Part shown: positions 5,128 to 10,866 of the stretch, one piece after another
Numbering within the stretch: position 1 is the first letter of the stretch
Layout of the letters: each line of letters begins with the position of its first letter
Assembly: GCA_013153895.1 (NCBI GenBank)
Contig: JAADDN010000096.1
Span: 1 to 12,154, forward strand
Reading direction: 5' to 3'
From: Thermoproteota archaeon
GTDB lineage: Archaea > Thermoproteota > Thermoprotei > Thermoproteales > Thermocladiaceae
DNA length: 12,154 bases
Translations under genes and position numbers: made by a program
The notes under the pieces: model-generated
The model's database searches: none
The model's input: only the letters and a program-made list of their open reading frames with translations
Told to the model about the DNA's origin: nothing

Positions 5128-5685
5128 CTACACAACATATGGACGATACATAAGAATGCTCTTATCAGGATGACCAACATATGCTCCGCATAGCTCACAC
5201 ACCTGCTCAACAAGAACCAGAACGTTCGGACTCTCGAGATCTATCTTACAGGTTCTACACAATCTCTCACATATGTAGTAACCAATGATCTTTTCAGCAC
5301 GACTCTCACCTCTTATACCCCTAAACCTACATCTAACAGCTATTCTAGAAGCTGAATATTTATCAGACCACAATCTTGGTAGGAAATCCTCAATAACAAT
5401 TACTACTACATCCTCAAAGCTCCTCACGTCGTAGAACCCCCATGCTAATAATGGTACTACTGATCTAACTATTCTACGAACATGTGCTATAGATAACATA
5501 GTTCTAGCTAGATCAATAGATGATAATTCTCTAGAAACTATGAGCACTACTCCTGGATTCTGTGGAAATATCTTAGCTTCACACTCCACACCTCTTGCTA
5601 GAAGAATGTTCTCTATCTCTGAAGAAACTTTCTTCTCCTTGAACGCGTCAGTCGTTACTAGTACAGCTCCTGGATCAGCCTCCAT
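5128..5685 (-). CDS. THUMP-domain RNA-binding protein (COG1818-like)
   Basis: A 185-residue protein when started at ATG 5685. The C-terminal half has THUMP features: SRIAVRCRFRG (113-123), the ESRAEKIIGYYICERL helix and IDLESPNVLVLVEQV (148-162). THUMP domains bind the acceptor end of tRNA and serve in tRNA modification; stand-alone archaeal members resemble the TAN1/THUMPD1 adaptor of tRNA cytidine acetylation. No catalytic domain is visible. Cysteines 139, 143, 146, 163 and 166 could form a metal site or disulfides. The frame is open to ATG 5742, but ATG 5685 is preferred: it begins MEADPGAVLVTTDAF, close to the first predicted strand, and overlaps the moaD-like gene by 11 bases rather than 68. 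It is probably co-transcribed with that gene. Confidence 0.82.
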   Translation of the reverse strand: MEADPGAVLVTTDAFKEKKVSSEIENILLARGVECEAKIFPQNPGVVLIVSRELSSIDLARTMLSIAHVRRIVRSVVPLLAWGFYDVRSFEDVVVIVIEDFLPRLWSDKYSASRIAVRCRFRGIRGESRAEKIIGYYICERLCRTCKIDLESPNVLVLVEQVCELCGAYVGHPDKSILMYRPYVV

Positions 5686-5995
5686 GTATGTATGCGAGTA
5701 TGGTAACTCTTGCCCCATCTCTGAGCTCTGTATCAAGTCCATCTAGGAGTCTTATATCTACATCATCTACGAATATGACTATGTCAGGTCTAAGCTTTCT
5801 CCCATATCTATCCCATACTCGATCGTACAGTTCTGGATTTATGAAGTAGAGAAGCTCTATTAGATCTCTCACTTTTGAGCCTCTTCTCAACGTGAGCGTG
5901 AGCTTTCCATCTCTCGAGGCTAGGTATTTTAACACTCCTAGAAACTGAATATCGACTGTAATGAAATATGTAGCATATGTGCCGCTGTACGACAT
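5675..5995 (-). CDS. MoaD/ThiS/SAMP-type ubiquitin-like protein
   Basis: A beta-grasp sulfur carrier or small archaeal modifier protein. The segment from ITVDIQFLGVLKYLA through GARVTILAYIHGG matches the fold: first hairpin, KVRDLIELL helix, VIFVDDVDIRLLDG strand and a C-terminal Gly-Gly, which is adenylated by an E1-like enzyme. Roles can be molybdopterin or tRNA-thiolation sulfur donation, or protein tagging. The start is uncertain. ATG 5995 gives 106 residues and overlaps the 5' end of the divergent ogt gene by 35 bases. The homologous part begins at ATT 5962 (95 residues). The next standard start, GTG 5935, would cut off the first beta strand. The long upstream open frame to 6205 is antisense to ogt and looks non-coding. 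The partner gene downstream encodes a THUMP protein, which hints at tRNA thiolation. Confidence 0.82.
   Translation of the reverse strand: MSYSGTYATYFITVDIQFLGVLKYLASRDGKLTLTLRRGSKVRDLIELLYFINPELYDRVWDRYGRKLRPDIVIFVDDVDIRLLDGLDTELRDGARVTILAYIHGG
5925..5932 (+). promoter_or_regulatory. TATA-like box for ogt
   Basis: TATTTTAA is centred about 32 bases before ATG 5961. It predicts a leader of roughly 5 bases. It lies inside the coding region of the divergent moaD-like gene. Confidence 0.4.
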
Positions 5996-6545
5996 AGGAC
6001 TGCTGAGACTCGACATAGGACAAGGTCTTAAGTTACTTTCTAGCTCCATAGTTGATGGTAGCCTACCTCTTGAGCAGTCTTCCCCATCTTCTACTGATCG
6101 TGTTCTTGAGCTGATATCACTCGTCAGAGATATATTGTATGGTAAGGAAGATAGTATTAAAATACTTCCCCACATAATACTGCCAGACGGATTGAAAGGT
6201 CTCATACTGCTGGCAACATTATCAATACCTAGAGGAAAAGTAGCATCATACAGTCAGATAGCACAGATAATAGGAACATCACCTAGAGTTGTTGGAAGAG
6301 TCTTAGCATTGAACCCATACCCAGTCATAATACCATGCCACAGAGTTGTTCGAAGCAGTGGTGAGCTTGGAGGATATAGCTCAAGTAAGATAGACGTGAA
6401 GATGAAGATCCTGGAGAGAGAAGGTGTCAGGATAAGTGATGGAAAGGTGAGGAAGAGCGACTTCATAAGTACAGATCAGCTGAGAGAAAGGTTTGCTAGG
6501 ATACTTCAAGAGTATCGAAAGCTGAGAGATAACGCAAACATTTAA
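5961..6545 (+). CDS. ogt: Methylated-DNA-protein-cysteine methyltransferase (Ogt/MGMT)
   Basis: Suicide repair protein that moves the methyl group of O6-methylguanine to its own cysteine. The active site IIPCHRVVRSSGELGGYSS is complete, with acceptor C126. The preceding helix-turn-helix reads IPRGKVASYSQIAQIIGTSPRVVGRVLALNPYP in two parts (89-121) and supplies the base-flipping arginine near 109-113. The 194-residue length includes a poorly conserved N-terminal domain of about 80 residues and a charged C-terminal tail. ATG 5961 is supported by an upstream AT box. The first 35 bases overlap the moaD-like gene on the other strand if that starts at 5995. The stop codon TAA lies within the TATA box of eL34, so transcription of the ribosomal genes probably restarts there. 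Confidence 0.95.
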   Translation: MKYVAYVPLYDIGLLRLDIGQGLKLLSSSIVDGSLPLEQSSPSSTDRVLELISLVRDILYGKEDSIKILPHIILPDGLKGLILLATLSIPRGKVASYSQIAQIIGTSPRVVGRVLALNPYPVIIPCHRVVRSSGELGGYSSSKIDVKMKILEREGVRISDGKVRKSDFISTDQLRERFARILQEYRKLRDNANI

Positions 6546-6548
6546 TAT
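6541..6548 (+). promoter_or_regulatory. TATA-like box for the eL34-cmk unit
   Basis: TTTAATAT is centred about 29 bases before the eL34 ATG and contains the ogt stop codon TAA (6543-6545). Confidence 0.5.
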
Positions 6549-6573
6549 CTCCTCAGATCCTCCTCACATAGCC

Positions 6574-6837
6574 ATGGTCAGGCCAGCATATAGGTCAAGA
6601 TCACTGAGAAGAATAAAGGTCAGAACGCCAGGAGGAGAACTGAAGACTCACTATGAGAAGAGGTTTAGAAACCCACCTAGATGTGCAATATGTGGCAGAG
6701 TTCTTCAGGGAATGGATGAGAAGAGGATAAAGACTGATCACGAGCCTATAAGAGCTGTATCAAGACCATACGGAGGCTACGTATGTCATGACTGTCTTAG
6801 GAAGGGGCTTAAAATAGCTGTGAGATTAAGAAGCTAA
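6574..6837 (+). CDS. rpl34e: Large-subunit ribosomal protein eL34
   Basis: An 87-residue ribosomal protein of the archaeal/eukaryotic-specific L34e family. It opens MVRPAYRSRSLRRIKVRTPG and carries a C2-C2 zinc ribbon, C37/C40 (RCAICG) and C71/C74 (VCHDC). The H-rich linker and the basic tail LRKGLKIAVRLRS are typical for rRNA binding. Its stop codon shares one base with the cmk start (TAATG), so the two are translationally coupled. The order eL34-cmk-eL14 is a known archaeal ribosomal neighbourhood. A TATA box 29 bases upstream suggests its own promoter after ogt. Confidence 0.97.
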   Translation: MVRPAYRSRSLRRIKVRTPGGELKTHYEKRFRNPPRCAICGRVLQGMDEKRIKTDHEPIRAVSRPYGGYVCHDCLRKGLKIAVRLRS

Positions 6838-7385
6838 TGGTAGTAATAGCTGTAAGTGGTCAACCAGCAAGCGGAAAGACTACTATAGCTAGAAAGCTAG
6901 CAGAGTATTACGGTCTAAGATACGTGTCTAATGGAATGCTCTTTCGAAGACTTGCAGAAGAGAAGGGAATACCCTTCCTAGAGTTTCACAAGCTTGCAGA
7001 GCAGGACGAGAATATTGATAGACAGATAGATTCTATGGCTCTCGAGGAAGCTAAGAAAGGGAACGTTGTCATAGAAGGACATTTAGCAGGATGGGTTCTC
7101 AAAGATGTTGCAGATGTCAAGATATACCTCAAAGCTAGTCTAGAAGTCAGAGCTAGAAGGCTAGCTCAGAGGGAGAATATGTCTATTGAAGATGCTATTA
7201 GAGAGATAACGTTCAGAGAAGAAAACAACAGGAAGAGGTACCTAAAGATCTATGGAATAGATATAAAGGATCTATCAGTCTTCGACATAGTTCTAGACAC
7301 TACTTACCTAGACGTGGACGAGGTTCTCGAGATATTGAGATCGTACATCGACAAGATAATAAGAAAGAAACGAAGCAATACTTAA
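6837..7385 (+). CDS. cmk: Cytidylate kinase (archaeal type)
   Basis: Phosphorylates CMP/dCMP to the diphosphate with ATP. It has a P-loop GQPASGKTT at residues 8-16, the NMP-binding stretch YVSNGMLFRRLAEEKG, VVIEGHLAGWVL for the monophosphate site, and the arginine-rich lid with RARRLAQRE and REITFREENNRKRY. The 182-residue length fits the short archaeal cytidylate kinases rather than the longer bacterial ones. ATG 6837 overlaps the last base of the eL34 stop codon. The stop codon lies inside the TATA box of eL14. A lysine-rich C-terminal tail (KIIRKKRSNT) ends the protein. Confidence 0.96.
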   Translation: MVVIAVSGQPASGKTTIARKLAEYYGLRYVSNGMLFRRLAEEKGIPFLEFHKLAEQDENIDRQIDSMALEEAKKGNVVIEGHLAGWVLKDVADVKIYLKASLEVRARRLAQRENMSIEDAIREITFREENNRKRYLKIYGIDIKDLSVFDIVLDTTYLDVDEVLEILRSYIDKIIRKKRSNT

Positions 7386-7390
7386 ATTAG
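7381..7390 (+). promoter_or_regulatory. TATA-like box for eL14
   Basis: CTTAAATTAG is centred about 27 bases before the eL14 ATG and contains the cmk stop codon TAA (7383-7385). Confidence 0.5.
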
Positions 7391-7412
7391 CAGACTGATA
7401 GGGAGTAGCAGC

Positions 7413-7721
7413 ATGCCACGAGTATTCGATGTTGGAAGAATATGTGTCAAGATTGCTGGAAGAGAGGCAGGTAGAAAATGTGTAATAGTAGACATAATAG
7501 ACCAGAACTTCGTGTTGATAACAGGACCAAAACAGCTTACAGGAGTTAAGAGGAGGAGAGCAAACATAAGACATCTAGAGCCTACAGAACATAAGATAGA
7601 TATTCCAAAAGGTGCAAGTGATGAAGAGGTTCTGAAAGCTATAGAAGCTGCAGGACTAGTAGACTACATGAAGGAGATAGTGAAACCAAGACTCTTCCTA
7701 GTACCAACACAGAGAGTATAA
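7413..7721 (+). CDS. rpl14e: Large-subunit ribosomal protein eL14
   Basis: A 102-residue archaeal/eukaryotic ribosomal protein. The N-terminal KOW-type barrel is clear: FDVGRICVKIAGREAGRKCV, then VDIIDQNFVLITGP, then the basic GVKRRRANIRHLEP. A short helical tail (SDEEVLKAIEAAG) follows. The 27-base gap after cmk and a TATA box in it suggest it may be transcribed both from its own promoter and by read-through. In many archaea cbf5 follows eL14; here it is replaced by a convergent DHH-family gene 10 bases away. Confidence 0.96.
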   Translation: MPRVFDVGRICVKIAGREAGRKCVIVDIIDQNFVLITGPKQLTGVKRRRANIRHLEPTEHKIDIPKGASDEEVLKAIEAAGLVDYMKEIVKPRLFLVPTQRV

Positions 7722-7731
7722 ATGTCAGAAC

Positions 7732-8703
7732 CTATACCTCAACTCTCTCAATTACTGGTCCACTCTTAACTACGTAAAGCTCAACCTTGTTAATCTTCAA
7801 GTACTCTTTAAGCACGTTTATAAAAATATCAAGACCTTTCCCTGGCTTAAGTAATGGAGCTTTATATTGCGCGCCTGCAGCAAACTTATGACCACCTCCT
7901 CCCAATTTTGTCACTATCTGAGTACAGTCGTAGGGTCCGTCCTTATCTGCACCACAGTATAATCTATACGTTCTGAATCCTCTTCGAGTAAGTATGTTTA
8001 TGAACTTTGCATTCTTCTCTTTCTGAATTTTTATATTTAACTGTCTATACGATATCTTGAACTCCTTCGCCTTCGGGAAGTATAGCGTAATTATTTCTCT
8101 ACTAGGAAGAGTATTTACTATGTTGCTCATTATTCTCTCAGCTTCGAGCCCTCTCTCAATTGCTTTAGAGACCTTCTCATCTCTTAGAACTTCACTCACA
8201 TCTACTTCTGCTAATAGTTTAACAAGTCTGAGCTTTGTTCTATATCCTGAATACCTGACTGCTAGATCTATCAACTTTGCTTCTTGAGTAACTATGTTAG
8301 CTGTATCGCTCTCTATAGCTATGGATACTATCTTCTTAACATGTTCATCATTCTCCAATCCTAATAATTTTGCAGCAAGTACGGCAGCACATGGAGCTGA
8401 AGGATCATAACATTCTTTTTCTGCACATGGAGGATTAGTCTTATGATGATCTGCACGCATCTTTACTCTACTTCCAGGAGGACATGGTAAGTCTGCTACG
8501 AAGTCCCAGGTAAACATTTTTAACCATCTTGATCGTACTACTTGTGCTGGTGCTCTAAGTATGATTACTGCATTCCTGTACTTTCTAAGGAAGAGAGCAC
8601 AACTTATAACACCGTCAGGATCTCCGACATCGCATAGAGCTATAGGTCTCCTAGCTATCTTACCTGCAAGTACTCTCATGAAGTCTACCAGATCTCGAAG
8701 CAC
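7732..8703 (-). CDS. DHH/DHHA1-family phosphoesterase
   Basis: A 323-residue member of the DHH superfamily, which contains RecJ-like nucleases, nanoRNases and cyclic-dinucleotide phosphodiesterases. Motif I is CDVGDPDG (24-31), supplying D28 and D30. The DHH motif is RADHHKT (83-89). Another metal ligand is D133 in ESDTANI. The DHHA1 substrate-binding motif is LGGGGHKFAAGA (267-278). The H of the usual HxDxDG motif is not at its expected place: the sequence has V-G before D28. The substrate cannot be told from the sequence; archaeal relatives include GAN/RecJ-like and oligonucleotide-degrading enzymes. The start is GTG 8703; ATG at codon 9 is an alternative. It diverges from the gene at 8755 across 51 bases and converges with eL14. 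Confidence 0.92.
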   Translation of the reverse strand: MLRDLVDFMRVLAGKIARRPIALCDVGDPDGVISCALFLRKYRNAVIILRAPAQVVRSRWLKMFTWDFVADLPCPPGSRVKMRADHHKTNPPCAEKECYDPSAPCAAVLAAKLLGLENDEHVKKIVSIAIESDTANIVTQEAKLIDLAVRYSGYRTKLRLVKLLAEVDVSEVLRDEKVSKAIERGLEAERIMSNIVNTLPSREIITLYFPKAKEFKISYRQLNIKIQKEKNAKFINILTRRGFRTYRLYCGADKDGPYDCTQIVTKLGGGGHKFAAGAQYKAPLLKPGKGLDIFINVLKEYLKINKVELYVVKSGPVIERVEV

Positions 8704-8723
8704 CTACATTCAAGATCTCAACA

Positions 8724-8752
8724 TTATTTAACCTATAGCTCGCCTATATAAG
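8724..8752. promoter_or_regulatory. Interleaved divergent promoters (DHH gene and 8755 gene)
   Basis: Two AT boxes lie in the 51-base gap. ATTATTTAAC (8724-8733) is about 27 bases before ATG 8755 and suits the plus-strand gene. CTTATATAGG on the minus strand (8752-8743) would place a minus-strand start near 8721, about 18 bases before GTG 8703. The first box, read on the minus strand as GTTAAATAAT, is also 25 bases from GTG 8703 and could serve both directions. Confidence 0.45.
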
Positions 8753-8754
8753 TG

Positions 8755-9117
8755 ATGAGCGAGGAGATTAGAGGTAAAGTACTAGCAATGATAGACATAA
8801 GAGGTCACGTAATATATATTGTTAAGGATGAGAATACAGAGAACGTGTACATGTACGAGAAGTGGAGTGCTGATGAAGATCTTGTAGAGATAGAGCTTGG
8901 GAAAGTTGAGGAGGATAAGATATATGAGGAGATAGTTAACAGAATTGATGAAGAGCTTAAGCTTCCGAAGCCCGTGAAAGGAAGATTGAAAGCTAAGTTG
9001 AAAGAGCTGAAGATGCCTATAACAGCTAGATTGGTAGAATCTAACCAGACTACGATACTAGACATCAAGGGATCAAGAGGAAAAGCACAGCTAGTAGTAA
9101 GATTTTCAATACAGTGA
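8755..9117 (+). CDS. Uncharacterised 120-residue protein
   Basis: I do not recognise this family. The product is soluble with no membrane segment. The first half is beta-rich and acidic (KVLAMIDIRGHVIYIVKDEN, then YMYEKWSADEDLVEIELG). A charged helical middle (YEEIVNRIDEELKLPKPVKG, then RLKAKLKELKMP) follows, and a final beta part (TTILDIKGSRGKAQLVVRFSI). ATG 8755 is chosen over GTG 8752 because a TATA box lies 27 bases before it and ATG is stronger. It is followed after 21 bases by a small membrane protein on the same strand, so the two probably form an operon. The opposite-strand frame at 8805-9356 is a shadow. Confidence 0.85.
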   Translation: MSEEIRGKVLAMIDIRGHVIYIVKDENTENVYMYEKWSADEDLVEIELGKVEEDKIYEEIVNRIDEELKLPKPVKGRLKAKLKELKMPITARLVESNQTTILDIKGSRGKAQLVVRFSIQ

Positions 9118-9138
9118 GATAATATACCTATAAGAGAG

Positions 9139-9609
9139 ATGTCGTACAGCATAGTAGAGAGGCTCCCACGTAAGCTGAGAAACCTCATACTTAGGATCGA
9201 TGTATGTCCGGATAGAAGCTCAATGGAGAAGTTGAAGTGGTGTATAATGAGCATAATGCTCATCCCAATATTTGCATCAGTGTTCGAATTCTTTAACGCA
9301 GTAGCACCTATACTATACTTCATATCTCTATATTGTGCAATCATACTTACCGCCATAGTGATGTTCTACATTAAAGACTTCATATGTGGCTACATATGTC
9401 CTGATGGTATAGTGATAAGGAGAACACGAATAAAGTTTGATGAGGTAAATCTAATAGTGTTCAATACTAGAGAGAACATGGTGGAAGTATATAAGAGAGA
9501 TGGAAAGATCATCCTGATACTGCCCTCACTCGTAGATAAGGAGAGTCCAATATTTAGGAAGCTTGTGAAGATCATTGAGGAGAGAGGAGTTCCTGTAGCT
9601 GTAACGTGA
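9139..9609 (+). CDS. Uncharacterised small membrane protein with a PH-like tail
   Basis: A 156-residue protein with two adjacent hydrophobic helices at about residues 34-54 (CIMSIMLIPIFASVFEFF) and 57-79 (APILYFISLYCAIILTAIVM). They are joined by a short turn, so both ends should face the same side. The N-terminus is basic (RLPRKLRNLILR). A Cys pair FICGYICPDG (81-90) follows the second helix. The C-terminal 65 residues (GIVIRRTRIKFDEVNLIVFN, then VYKRDGKIILILPS) have the strand pattern of bacterial-type PH-like domains. This fold reading is by eye and tentative. No function can be given. It lies 21 bases after the 8755 gene, and only one base separates its stop from the convergent ychF stop. 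Confidence 0.82.
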   Translation: MSYSIVERLPRKLRNLILRIDVCPDRSSMEKLKWCIMSIMLIPIFASVFEFFNAVAPILYFISLYCAIILTAIVMFYIKDFICGYICPDGIVIRRTRIKFDEVNLIVFNTRENMVEVYKRDGKIILILPSLVDKESPIFRKLVKIIEERGVPVAVT

Positions 9610-9610
9610 C

Positions 9611-10816
9611 TCATCTTCGAGTGACTATTCTTATGACCATCCTATGTTGAAGTTTTGCATCAAGGCTTAGTTTTCTACCTGTTCGTACATCTATAGCACA
9701 TACAGCTTTCTCAGCTATCTCACTATGTATCTTACGTGCTAGATCAAGCACTGTTGAATCTCTTGGTAAGAGATATACGTCAGGTAGGACGTTGCCTTCA
9801 GTATCAGTGAGCTTCTTCTCATCTGCGACTGGGAATACTGCTACCATCCCAAGAACGTCGAATACTGCTGTATTTAGTGCCTGTATTACTCCTGTACCTC
9901 CCCACTTCCTCATTATCTCTCTAATCTTCTCGAGAGCCTTCTCCTGTTCAGGTCTGAGACTTGCCTTATCTATTATCTCGAAATCTGGATCACCAGGTAT
10001 GTACTTTATTAATCCTTTCTGAGCAGCTCTTCTTAAAGCCAGTTCTGCTTCTGCAGATGTAGGAACAATCTTATACTTCTTAAGCTCTCTCATCATTCTC
10101 TTCACATTATCCTCAGCCTCAGGTATATCTATCTTATTTGCAGCTATGACCATAGGCTTAGACAGCTCTCTCAAGATCTCTGCAAATCTCATAAGATCTT
10201 CATCATTCCACGATCCTGGACTCTTCTTATCTAGCTCTAGCTCCTGTAATGCTTGCATTAGCTCTCTCTCACTTATCCCTAGACCACTCAATCTCTCTAA
10301 TAAGACAGTCCTGAGATCCTTCTTAGCATACTCTACCATCCTGACTATTCTATCCCAGTCCTTCTTCAGTATCTGGTACATCCACATTACTAGTTCCTTT
10401 TCTAGAAAAAGTACGTCTTCTATAGGATCCCTAGTTCCAGGCTTGACAGGTCTGCCCTCCTCATCTGTCGATCCTGATGCATCTACTACATGTATGAGTA
10501 CTGATGCTCTACGTACATGATCTAGGAACTGATTTCCAAGTCCTCTACCCTGCCACGCTCCTGGAACTAGTCCAGCTATGTCTACAAGCTCGACAGGTAT
10601 GAATCTGTTACCTTCTATGCACATTGAGTTTCTAGGATTATCCTTAACGTTGAACTCTCTACATACGCATGGTATCCTCACGTATGCTATACCAACGTTA
10701 GGCTCTATCGTTGTGAAAGGGTATGGTGCTATCTTCACGTCTACTAACGTTGCTGCTGCGAAGAAGGTTGACTTTCCTACGTTTGGTTTTCCTACTAGTC
10801 CTATCTGTACGTTCAC
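9611..10816 (-). CDS. ychF: YchF/OLA1-family GTPase (archaeal type, TGS domain)
   Basis: A 401-residue Obg-related P-loop GTPase linked to ribosome function. G1 is GKPNVGKS (9-16), the switch has YPFTTIEPN (31-39), G3 is DIAGLVPGAWQGRGLG (78-93) and G4 is NKID (226-229). The C-terminal TGS domain includes TDTEGNVLPDVYLLP and ends in IRIVTRR. The NKID motif is the normal GTP-specific form, unlike the NxxE form of bacterial and eukaryotic YchF/OLA1 that bind ATP. An RNA-binding insert rich in charge (LLERLSGLGISERELMQAL) follows the G domain core. GTG 10816 is the only standard start near the G1 motif. An SD-like GGAGG lies 28 bases upstream, too far to serve this start. Confidence 0.96.
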   Translation of the reverse strand: MNVQIGLVGKPNVGKSTFFAAATLVDVKIAPYPFTTIEPNVGIAYVRIPCVCREFNVKDNPRNSMCIEGNRFIPVELVDIAGLVPGAWQGRGLGNQFLDHVRRASVLIHVVDASGSTDEEGRPVKPGTRDPIEDVLFLEKELVMWMYQILKKDWDRIVRMVEYAKKDLRTVLLERLSGLGISERELMQALQELELDKKSPGSWNDEDLMRFAEILRELSKPMVIAANKIDIPEAEDNVKRMMRELKKYKIVPTSAEAELALRRAAQKGLIKYIPGDPDFEIIDKASLRPEQEKALEKIREIMRKWGGTGVIQALNTAVFDVLGMVAVFPVADEKKLTDTEGNVLPDVYLLPRDSTVLDLARKIHSEIAEKAVCAIDVRTGRKLSLDAKLQHRMVIRIVTRR

Positions 10817-10830
10817 GATATCAGCGTATA

Positions 10831-10858
10831 TGTTAAATAGTATCCTCCTTATAGATTA
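10831..10858. promoter_or_regulatory. Interleaved divergent promoters (ychF and M42 gene)
   Basis: GTTAAATAG (10832-10840) is about 31 bases before the M42 GTG at 10867 and suits the plus strand. ATAATCTATAAG on the minus strand (about 10849-10860) would give a minus-strand start near 10827, about 11 bases before the ychF GTG. Each box lies closer to the gene it does not serve, as in the 8724-8752 region. Confidence 0.4.
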
Positions 10859-10866
10859 TTCTTCTC

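Noticed and set aside
5996..6205. N-terminal extension of the moaD-like frame
   Set aside because: It is antisense to ogt and gives low-complexity sequence with no relation to the beta-grasp fold.
8752..8758. GTGATGA resembling box C of another C/D sRNA
   Set aside because: No CTGA follows at guide distance; it is the start region of the 8755 gene.
8805..9356. Minus-strand 183-codon frame
   Set aside because: It crosses two plus-strand genes with normal codon use; low-complexity Ser/Ile/Leu content marks it as a shadow.
10843..10848. SD-like GGAGG on the minus strand as ribosome binding site of ychF
   Set aside because: It is about 27 bases from the GTG start, too far, and no other usable start lies nearer in frame.
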